From Ascochyta rabiei (taxonomy: Eukaryota; Ascomycota; Dothideomycetes; Pleosporales; Didymellaceae), in the NCBI RefSeq assembly GCF_004011695.2, contig NC_082407.1:992001-1056000 (forward strand): a stretch of DNA of 64,000 nucleotides. The letters are read 5' to 3'. A model generated the notes under the pieces. That model was not told the origin of the DNA, made no database searches, and saw only the letters and a program-made list of their open reading frames with translations. Position numbers and translations under genes: made by a program. Below are positions 56,737 through 64,000 of the stretch, piece after piece; position 1 is the stretch's first letter, and each line of letters opens with the position of its first letter.

Positions 56737-57143
56737 CTTTCAGACAGTAACGTCAAGGCAAAGCATGGTGTTGTATCAGCTCTCCGCGTAGCGTGAAGTA
56801 TTTACGGTAGTCAACCTTGCGTTTTACGGCTTCAGGCGATTGCTCAGCAGGATCTTATCTTGCCTCGCCATAGCTTGTCGGACAAATGCCTTTGGGCTTT
56901 GCTTCGGCCAAGAGTGCACGATTAATAGTAGCCATCATAATACGACAGAATGCCATGTACTTCATGAACGATTGTGTTTCCGCGCGCTCCTACAGATGTG
57001 ACGGATGATCCTCGAAGATGACGTATCGCTGAAATCTTTCGCCGCTGGCCGCGCTCCGTGCCCGGTTGGTTCATGAAGTTGGTCTAGACATTGCAGTACT
57101 CAAATGTTTCATCTCCAACGTTAACACCTCTTTACCATTTAAT
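56737..57143. promoter_or_regulatory. Divergent promoter DUF924 / JAC1
   Basis: 407 bp between divergent start codons. No defined motif was recognised. Confidence 0.45.
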
Positions 57144-57878
57144 ATGCACTCAATACGTCCAGCAACCACTCGAGGGCTTCGAGCAGCTTTGACTTCCAAT
57201 GCTCGTGCTCGTACACAACCAAGTGCAACACCATGCCTCTTCTGCGCGCATCGCGCAACGCCGCAGGAAACATCACGCCGCCACCAGTCGACAGCAAACG
57301 CTCGCGAGGAGCCTTTCAAGGCTTCTGTATCCGCGCAACAATCACAAACACATTACTCGTTCTTCCCTAAGTCTTTGTCGACCGGCCCACCACCCGAGGG
57401 ACCGTTCAGCATCGACCTGAATGCCCTGAAACGCGAGTTTCTGCAACTTCAGGCGAAGGCACATCCTGATCTACACCCCCAAGAAGACAAGAAGAGAGCT
57501 GAGGCAACTTCTGCACGGATCAACGAAGCGTACAAGACCCTCCAATCCCCGTTACACCGCGCGCAATACCTTCTTTCACAGCGCGGCATCGAAACCGCCG
57601 AAGACGAGACAGCGAAGGTGGATGACCCGGAGTTGCTCATGGAAGTTCTGGAAGCCAGAGAGAGGATAGAAGAGGCAGAGCAAGAGGAAGACCTTGTGGA
57701 GATGAAGGATGAAAATGAGATCAGGATACAGGCCAGCATCAAAGCGCTCGAGCGAGCATTCGCTGAAGACGACATGGAGTTGGCAAAGGACGAAACTGTC
57801 AAGTTACGGTACTGGATGAACATCAGCGAGAGTATTGCGAACTGGGAGAAGGGCAAGCCGGTTGTGCTCGAGCACTAA
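57144..57878 (+). CDS. JAC1: Mitochondrial J-type co-chaperone JAC1/HscB
   Basis: A single exon encodes 244 residues from ATG 57144 (the frame further upstream has no ATG). The N-terminal 80 residues are basic and Ser/Arg-rich, a mitochondrial presequence, with a CLFCAH pair. The J-domain holds the essential HPD in FLQLQAKAHPDLHPQ, followed by ARINEAYKTLQSPLHRAQYL. The HscB C-terminal domain includes DPELLMEVLEARERIEEAE and ends near LRYWMNISESIANWEKG. Jac1 stimulates the Hsp70 Ssq1 and hands over the Isu scaffold during iron-sulfur cluster transfer. Length and order match the family well. Confidence 0.93.
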   Translation: MHSIRPATTRGLRAALTSNARARTQPSATPCLFCAHRATPQETSRRHQSTANAREEPFKASVSAQQSQTHYSFFPKSLSTGPPPEGPFSIDLNALKREFLQLQAKAHPDLHPQEDKKRAEATSARINEAYKTLQSPLHRAQYLLSQRGIETAEDETAKVDDPELLMEVLEARERIEEAEQEEDLVEMKDENEIRIQASIKALERAFAEDDMELAKDETVKLRYWMNISESIANWEKGKPVVLEH

Positions 57879-58133
57879 GTCCGGGATTTTTCCACACGAC
57901 CTCGAATACACCCTACATGGCCTCTCCGAAAGCTTCTGAATATGTTGTCGGTACTATTTCGAACCTCGTGATGCTTTCGACATACTACCGTTACCTGAGT
58001 TCGGCGTCCTCCGACCTGCCAACCAACCAACCAAGCTCCCCGCGGGCAAGCCTCGGCCGGGCCCCACCAACTCCATCATCGATAAAGCTGTGCGCGTCGC
58101 GTTGACTCTCACTTCCCTTCCCTTCCCTTCACA

Positions 58134-58729
58134 ATGTCCACGACCTCCTTCAAGCCCGTCGCTGCGGAGCCTGTCAACGAAGAAAATGGTTTGATTCATG
58201 GTGTATCCGCGCAAGAACTGCAAGTTATAGGCGAGCAATGTATTGACGCAAAGTCTAAGGCATACTGTATGTCAGCTATTTGAGTACGCAAATCATACGA
58301 TGCTTATTTCAAGCAGGCCCATACTCCCTCTTTCGCGTTGGCGCATCTCTCCTCCTGAACCAATCCACTACATCGGAGCCGTCCATCATCGTCGGCGCAA
58401 ACGTCGAGAACGCCGCCTACCCTGTTGGCACTTGCGCCGAGCGCGTCGCCTTCGGAACCGCCGTGGTTGAGGGCCACAAGCTGGGCTCGTTCAAAGCCAT
58501 CGGTGTTGCTACAGACATTGACGACTTTTGCTCGCCCTGTGGAATGTGCAGACAGTTCCTGAGGGAGTTCCTTAGCTTGGAGACGCCAATCTTCATGTTC
58601 AACAAGGAGGGCAAGTATATTGTAAGGACAATGGGTGAGCTCTTGCCTTTGAGCTTCGGGCCAGACGTGCTGCCACCGAGGGAGCAGTTGAAGAAGGAGA
58701 GGGATGGCGACAAGGCGAAGGCTGCGTAA
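58134..58729 (+). CDS. Cytidine deaminase
   Basis: Exons 58134-58266 and 58317-58729 with a 50-bp intron give 181 residues. The core starts AYCPYSLFRVGASLL across the splice. The zinc site is complete: YPVGTCAERVAFGTAVVEG gives the Cys and the catalytic Glu, and DFCSPCGMCRQFLREF gives the other two Cys ligands. NVENAAYP is the substrate loop. The enzyme deaminates cytidine and deoxycytidine to uridine forms in pyrimidine salvage and is a tetramer in the homodimeric/tetrameric CDA family. The C-terminal tail (PREQLKKERDGDKAKAA) is a charged extension of about 25 residues not needed for the fold. Translation starts just after a CCCTT-rich leader. Confidence 0.95.
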
Positions 58730-59085
58730 GGGCTGCGTGCGCATACTCTCAACCCTACACAGGGCTACAACTTTCGAGCTACATCTTAAAAACACATGAA
58801 ACCCACATTTCACAAGGCTTTGCAGATTGAAGTTGTTTGCCTACGTTGATGCCCCTGAACTTGAAAACTCCAAAGTTTGATGACCTCATGTGGCACCCCC
58901 GCGGCGCGATGAACAGCCGACCAGCTTATCGTGCCTTATCTTACGCCACAACCTCGACCAACAACTGCTCACACATTATGCATCTCCGCGCTCCGGAGAT
59001 ATGTCGAATGACATGATTTCTTCTGGGCTGCTTGTGTGTAACTAGAACCGATTCAACAAAAGTGACGGGCTCTCCTCATTATGCC
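58730..59085. other. Intergenic region
   Basis: 356 bp between cytidine deaminase and the SDR gene. Nothing was recognised. Confidence 0.4.
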
Positions 59086-60282
59086 ATGTCTTCTCTGTAT
59101 ACGCCCAGATTGAGGGGTCGAAGCTACGATATGGCAGCAAACAACGAAACAAATGATTCGGAACACTTCTCGCCCTATAGGGCAGATGGAAAGCTTGTAA
59201 GCGATATGGACTGTTCAACACTGGTACTTTCGAAGTTATGTACGGCGTTCTAATGGCTCGTGGTATAGTATGGCTTCGTCTGTGTGGTGACGGGTGCAAC
59301 CCAGCCCGTGGGGAAGGCTATCGTCGCTGAACTCGCTGGTAAGTCATGCTCTCGAACGATGCAATCGCAAGGCTCTTGCTTCTTATCCAAGGTTGCATCT
59401 ACTTTGTGTCATTTGGATTCGAGTTTGTCAGACCTCAAGTTGCCTTCGTCTACAACGATCACAAATTCTCAGAGCAGTACTTAGCACTGAATATTCACAG
59501 CCCACGGCGCAGCATGCATATACGCATGCTCCTCTCCCCCCAATGAATCTTACGGCGAACTCGCCTCATCCATTAATTCGCAGTATCCGAATACCAAAGT
59601 GATCGGCTACCCCTACAAGATCACTTCGGAAGAAGACACGCTGGCGCTCATCGACGACGTGCTCAACTCCTGGGGCCGACTGGACATCTGGACATCTTCG
59701 ACCGGTCTCCTCGGACCCCCATCCATCACAACCACCGGCCCGAAAGACCTTTATTCCGCGTTCGAGACAAACGCCATGCCCGCATTCTTCGCACTCAAAT
59801 ATGCACCAGCTGCTATGCAGAAGACCACGCCGAAGGGCAGCTACCCCAACGCCGCGCCAAAGGATGCTCCGTACGGATCGATCATCGTAGTCACCTCAGT
59901 AGCCGGCACGTACGGCGGGTGCTGGGCCCCTGCGTTCACCATGGCATCTCATGCCGCCCTGGGCGTAGTCAAGTCTGGCGTAGCGGTCCTCAAAGGCACG
60001 GGTGTGCGTATCAATGCCATCACGGCAGGGCAGATCGATGTCGGTGTTGATCTGAAGGGGAGCGGGTTGAAGGAGATGGAGGGAGGGCAATTTCCACCTG
60101 CTGCGTTGCAGGATAAGGAGGTCCAAAAGAGGACTATTGGACTTGAGAGGGCTGGCAGGCCGGAAGAAGTTGCACGTGTAGCTGGCTTCTTGGCGAGTGG
60201 GTTCAGCAGTTATATCACTGGGGCGGAGATGAGAGTCGATGGAGGTGCTGGGGTAATGAATCCGTTGACAGTACCTGTGTAG
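59086..60282 (+). CDS. Short-chain dehydrogenase/reductase-like protein, degenerate active site
   Basis: Exons 59086-59196, 59269-59338 and 59501-60282 give 320 residues. The Rossmann start is FVCVVTGATQPVGKAIVAEL; NTKVIGYPYKITSEEDTLAL and TSSTGLLGPP follow as in SDRs. The structural Asn is in FETNAMPAFF and the catalytic-type Ser in VVTSVAGTYGG. The expected YxxxK is replaced by FTMASHAALG, so the Tyr and Lys are both missing. The ending RVAGFLASGFSSYITG is a normal SDR tail. It may therefore be a binding or scaffold protein, or use other residues. The second intron (162 bp) is long, but the join AELA/AHGAACIYA is typical of the fold. No specific substrate can be proposed. Confidence 0.82.
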
Positions 60283-60607
60283 GTAGTAGGAGCTGCTAGA
60301 TTACGTGCTTCCATCGATGAGTCTGAAAGATGATTTCTACCGACTTCCCATCCTTTGGTAGAGCACAATGGAATCCAAACACACTTGGGGTTTAACCTGG
60401 GATGGTTAAGTCAACATTCGCTAAACATTGAATGTTAGCAATCGAGAAAAGAAAAATCTACAGACGTACAACAGACAAGGGCTTCGCATATATGTAGGCT
60501 ATGTAGGTCGCTTCTAGGTATTCGTATGAGAACACAACGGTTCACACATGAAGCAAAAATACGGCAAAGGATTGTACCAATGGGCCCTCTCAGAACGACG
60601 ATGGAGC
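60283..60607. other. Intergenic region between SDR gene and tRNA-Pro
   Basis: 325 bp with the SDR 3' end and no other recognised feature. Confidence 0.4.
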
Positions 60608-60617
60608 AAAAAAAAAA
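60608..60617 (-). terminator. Pol III terminator of tRNA-Pro
   Basis: Ten T residues on the minus strand follow the mature tRNA end without a gap, a strong Pol III stop. Confidence 0.85.
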
Positions 60618-60757
60618 AGGGTCTTGCCGCGACTCGAACGCGGGGCCTCTCGCACGTTTACTTAGGTACCCTAAGCGAGAATCATACCACTAGCTGGATG
60701 GTTGTTAGGAAGAGCTCGCAAGCTGAATGTTTGTGGGTTGAACTTACACCACAAGAC
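60618..60757 (-). tRNA. tRNA-Pro(AGG) with a 14-nt intron and a 54-bp D-arm insertion
   Basis: The minus strand reads acceptor GGTCTTG with partner CAAGACC and discriminator C. The anticodon stem is CTCGC/GCGAG with loop TTAGGGT and anticodon AGG. The T-arm reads CCGCG-TTCGAGT-CGCGG. A normal 14-nt intron (60654-60667) follows position 37; its CCTAAG can pair with the anticodon-loop CTTAGG. In addition, the D-stem is split after position 11 by 54 bp (60693-60746). With both removed, the RNA is 72 nt and matches ordinary eukaryotic tRNA-Pro. The B box (GTTCGAGTC) is intact. Whether the gene is functional depends on removal of the insertion. Confidence 0.93.
60693..60746 (-). other. Spliceosomal-type (GTAAGT...CCTAACA...CAG) insertion inside tRNA-Pro
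   Basis: The 54-bp segment begins GTAAGT, the consensus fungal donor, has CCTAACA as a branch-site match 13-19 bases before its end, and ends CATCCAG. Its length equals the short mRNA introns of this window (46-60 bp). It lies between tRNA positions 11 and 12. I saw no copy of it elsewhere in the window and no target-site duplication beyond chance. Confidence 0.88.
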
Positions 60758-61208
60758 CGTGCTGTGATAGCTGTTGATGAGGATTCTCAAAATCTATAGC
60801 AATATATTGTGAATAAAAACAGATGATGTGGAGCTCGCTCGCACCGATGTTGTGCCCTAGCTGCGCTCGCCCCACAAGAGGCGCGTGCATGTTGAGTCGA
60901 GAATAAGATCAAAAGATGCAACGAGTTTTTCCAATTCGAATACACGGAGGGATAATGTACCGCAACCTTTAGGGAGAGGCAAGCCATCTACTCATCACAA
61001 GCTCGAGTCGCCACAGACCAGGCCCTGACCGTGCGCGATAGAGATGGCTATTGCGCTAACATGCGGAACTGGTGGAGAACCCGAGATCCTTTACGTCAAC
61101 GCGTCGAGCTCCGTGCTCATGCCCTCGAGTCCCTGCTCCAAACTGCCACCATGGTTCTTGACCGTCTGCCGTCGCATTGATTGCTTTCGGGGTTATTGAA
61201 ATTCCAAC
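60758..61208. other. Intergenic region
   Basis: 451 bp upstream of the 490-residue gene. Nothing was recognised. Confidence 0.4.
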
Positions 61209-62733
61209 ATGGTCCGCTTGTGTGTGCCTGCTGGTGAGCACAAACTTCCTGCCATGTGTGCATGCAAGTAGCTAACAGCAAGCAGGCGATGAACAACATG
61301 CCCTCACTCGCAGACCACGCCTCGGCTTCTCCGCCGCGGAACCTTCTCTTATCGAGTCTCCCTCTCGCGCCTGTCTCCTTGCGGCCGTTTCGACTGCTTT
61401 CCGCTCCGTTCTTGGGTTCGCACGCCCTGGCACTTTCGTCAGAACCGCCGCCATCTTTGGGCTGATTGATGGGTCGATAACAGCATGCGATATCTACGGG
61501 AGGCAAGAGCTGAACAGGGCGGTATTCAAATTGGACGGCCTGGACAGCCCCAAGCCCTGGAAGTTGTGGGAGCGTACAAGCCAATGGACGCTTGAAGATG
61601 CAACCTTGTTTGGAGGTGCCACAGGACTTCTTCTGGCTTCAAATCCACGACTCGTTCTAGGCGCCAGTGGTTGGACACGGTTCCTTGGTATAACTATCAC
61701 TGGATGCGCCATTGGGGCGAAGACTGGAGAATGGGTATTTGGCAGAGGCCCGCCGCACCAGGCAAAGCGTGTGGAATGGGTACTTGCAGCGCAACGGCGC
61801 GCAATGTATCGCCGACTCTCGGAGGACGAGAAAGCAAAAGCGTCACTATCCCGATTTGGGCGATCACTGCTCATGGCGTACACTGGAGATAGCCCAATTA
61901 TGCAGACACTGAGCAGGCCATTTCGAGGACTCAGTAGTATGCCAAATCCTGGCAGTGACGCAGTATCTGGTCGTGCCCATCAAGATGCACAGATGGAGGC
62001 CGCACGGCAGATACAGATCCAGCAGGCTCATGCAAAACAACCTATCCTCATGCTAACGGAGTTCGAGAAAGAAGAGCTGGCGGCCCCTGATTACGACGGT
62101 GGCCATCGACAGTACTTTATGGATCCAGCGGATACTGACATAGAAATACTACAAGAACACTTGGAACATTTGAACAAGCTTCGTGCTTCTGATGTCAAAG
62201 AGTTGGCGTACATATGGCAGGGACTGGCACAGAAAGAGCACCATTTCCACCAATTGTCGCAAGACAATCCTGAGAAGGACCTATTGCGTCGCGAATTGCA
62301 GTTGCTAAACAGCCTGGCCACCCACTTCAATACCCGAATTGCTATACTCGCTTATGCGCAAGCTGATGCCCGCAAGCGAATCGATCAAATACGAAACGAG
62401 GACCCAGCTTCTGCTAGTATGGTGCCTTTGCCTGTAACAGAGGAAGCTCTTCTCGGTGGTAACTGGAGAGAGAGCCATAGCCCTCAAAAGTCTGCCGAAC
62501 GTATCCGGCAACGCTGGGAAACAGCCAGGACTGACTTGGCACAAGTAGAGCACGTTCTTTCTCAGTTTGACACACTGAAGGCTCAAGGTAGCACGAATAG
62601 CCGTGCCAACGAGCAGGCTGAGCTACTCCGTAAAGATGCAGGCCAGATGAAGCAGAACATAATGGCTACGGAGAGACTGTTAAAAGAATACGAGGACCAA
62701 ATCTACAAGGTCGATGCCAGTGCTGGCAGTTAA
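61209..62733 (+). CDS. Unknown fungal protein with two membrane-like segments and a helical C-terminus
   Basis: I do not recognise this family. Exon 1 (61209-61233) is only 25 nt (MVRLCVPA) and joins exon 2 (61286-62733) for 490 residues. The long frame has no usable ATG near its start, so a small first exon is needed, but this one is a prediction. Two hydrophobic stretches, LFGGATGLLLASNPR and FLGITITGCAIGAKTG, lie at about residues 115-155, preceded by FGLIDGSITACDIYGR. The rest is hydrophilic and strongly helical, with heptad-like Leu patterns (EILQEHLEHLNKLRA, LLRRELQLLNSLATHF) and a charged C-terminal coil. This suggests a membrane-tethered coiled-coil protein, possibly mitochondrial. 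Confidence 0.6.
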
Positions 62734-63226
62734 TAGTGAACCTCACTCCCATCGAGGACTATCGAAGCCAGCATCCTAACCGAGATCCCGGATACGTTCA
62801 CGCTGTGGCAATGGCTACCTGACCACCCACTGCTCTCCCAATATCCAGCCCTAAGTACTCACACGTCCTGAACCAACTATGACTATTATGTTGCATTGTT
62901 GGTCGGGCATCCTAGATGAACAGACTGTTTAGACAGACAATCGATCAGGCGAAGAAGGGGCCAGCACGCATGCGTGAGAGGCACGTGCGATGGCTGCGGT
63001 GAAGTAAATGATACCTGATGTCGCAATTATACTGTTCACTTTCACCTTTTTTTTCGCGTCTACATTTCGTTGTTTGGCTTTATAAGCTGAAGGTCTCTGA
63101 AATCGCGCTATTTGTTTGTTTGTTGCTTGCTTGCTTCCCGGTACGCCAGGTCTGAGCACGTTCGCGCCTACTTACTTCCGTTCCACCTGCCCTCCAACAC
63201 CTCCTCAACTGTTATAAACTACCACC
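62734..63226. other. Intergenic region
   Basis: 493 bp. Short TTTG and CTTG runs lie near 63110-63135 just upstream of the next gene. Nothing else was recognised. Confidence 0.4.
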
Positions 63227-64000
63227 ATGGCCAGGCTGAGCCAACCAGCCCACTCATTACTTGCTACGCCCGCAGCAGGCCGCGTTATCGGAACCGTTAC
63301 AGGTTCCACTACTGCCATGTCTTCACATCCACTTCACACACTATCGCCAGAAGCCAGCCTTCAGTCGCACGGCAACGACAACCGGCCACACTCACCATCG
63401 CACCGAGGCTCTGAGCCATCCACGTTTTCACCTGCCGACTGCCGTGCTCTCAGCAAGGTTTTGCGCGATGTGGGCGACAGCTCTCCTTTATTAACTCCAA
63501 GCCGACTTGAGCCGAGCGAGCAGTCATGTGCGAACACAGACCGTACTAGCAGCACTATTGACAGGGTTACAGTAGATGAAGATTATGGTCTTGCTGGTCA
63601 TGAAGCTACTGACGCTGGATACGAGGACGAGGACGACAGCATGGAGTTGAGTGACGGCGTTGAGAACGCTACGGGCAGAGACGCAGTGAACATGCCTGGA
63701 GACCATGCATCACAAAGCGTTTCCAACTCCAACTCCAATCTTTGGCTGCAAGACAGCATTCCAACGCATGATGATAAAGATAGACTGAGGTACAGTGAAT
63801 GCCGCGCATTGAATGCGAAGTACACAAAGGCCAGGCGGCAAGAGAAGGAGCGTACCAAACCAGCTATACCCAAGGAACGCGATACCATCGAAGACATCAT
63901 GAATCTACCTGGTAAGCGTGCTCCTCCAGCACGTCCACAGGATCTTGGCCGCAACGACTCAGATTTTCAGCCGATACCCGAAGAAATCAAGCAGTTGAAC
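63227..64000 (+). CDS. Unknown protein, 5' part only (runs off the window)
   Basis: From the ATG at 63227 (context CACCATGG, strong) the frame stays open for 258 codons to the last base. I do not recognise a family. The visible part is Ser/Pro/His-rich and disordered, with an acidic patch (GYEDEDDSMELSDG) near residue 137 and a basic helical segment near 205 (KYTKARRQEKERTKPA), then RDTIEDIMNLPGKRAPP. A GTAAGC at 63912 inside LPGKRA could be an intron donor, so the last 30 residues are less certain. A nuclear or regulatory protein is possible but not shown. Confidence 0.55.
   Translation, partial: MARLSQPAHSLLATPAAGRVIGTVTGSTTAMSSHPLHTLSPEASLQSHGNDNRPHSPSHRGSEPSTFSPADCRALSKVLRDVGDSSPLLTPSRLEPSEQSCANTDRTSSTIDRVTVDEDYGLAGHEATDAGYEDEDDSMELSDGVENATGRDAVNMPGDHASQSVSNSNSNLWLQDSIPTHDDKDRLRYSECRALNAKYTKARRQEKERTKPAIPKERDTIEDIMNLPGKRAPPARPQDLGRNDSDFQPIPEEIKQLN

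Overview
This window is nuclear DNA from a filamentous ascomycete (Pezizomycotina; a dothideomycete is my best guess, from overall gene resemblance only). The genes are monocistronic and packed on both strands. They are cut by short GT-AG introns, mostly 46-65 bp, with CTAAC/CTGAC-like branch sites. The set includes fungal-specific genes (palC, REG1-type DUF1752, TOS1-like, DUF2406, C2H2 plus fungal transcription-factor domain, Rad53-type kinase). I modelled exons by joining reading frames at GT-AG sites so that conserved protein motifs run through. Every multi-exon model has a length divisible by three.

Layout. 0.2-16.7 kb holds conserved genes: a TOS1-like cell-wall protein, RPS13, the COMPASS subunit SDC1, a small Cys/His protein, a complex I NDUFB10 homologue, palC, an amino-acid permease, tRNA-Asp(GUC), the FUN30 chromatin remodeller and VMA21. 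16.7-30.8 kb holds a DUF2406 protein, methylmalonate-semialdehyde dehydrogenase, calnexin and a REG1-like PP1 regulator. These are separated by repeat-rich spacers with two minisatellites, an 18-bp array and several microsatellites. 30.8-48.9 kb looks accessory: a DHA2 drug transporter, an F-box-like protein, a 2-oxoglutarate oxygenase, a maltose-type sugar transporter, a membrane-anchored pirin, a secreted cyanophycinase-like S51 peptidase, EthD and ABM small proteins, a broken cytochrome P450 and a C2H2 regulator. 49.1-64 kb returns to conserved genes: YOS9 (ends in KDEL), an FHA-kinase-FHA checkpoint kinase, a DUF924 protein, the JAC1/HscB co-chaperone, cytidine deaminase, an SDR protein with a degenerate active site, tRNA-Pro(AGG), a 490-residue unknown and an unknown gene that runs off the window.

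How the genes relate. Calnexin and YOS9 both serve ER glycoprotein folding and degradation. VMA21 acts in the ER on V-ATPase assembly. FUN30 and the Rad53-type kinase both belong to the DNA-damage response. SDC1 is chromatin methylation and REG1 is glucose signalling. The accessory stretch has the tailoring and transport genes expected of an aromatic or secondary-metabolite pathway but no backbone synthase, and its P450 is clearly dead.

The most striking item is the tRNA-Pro(AGG) gene at 60618-60757 (minus strand). Besides a normal 14-nt intron after position 37, its D-arm is split by a 54-bp insertion that starts GTAAGT, contains CCTAACA and ends CAG. Removing both pieces leaves a perfect 72-nt tRNA. 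It therefore looks like a spliceosomal-type intron inside a Pol III gene, an arrangement I do not know from fungi.
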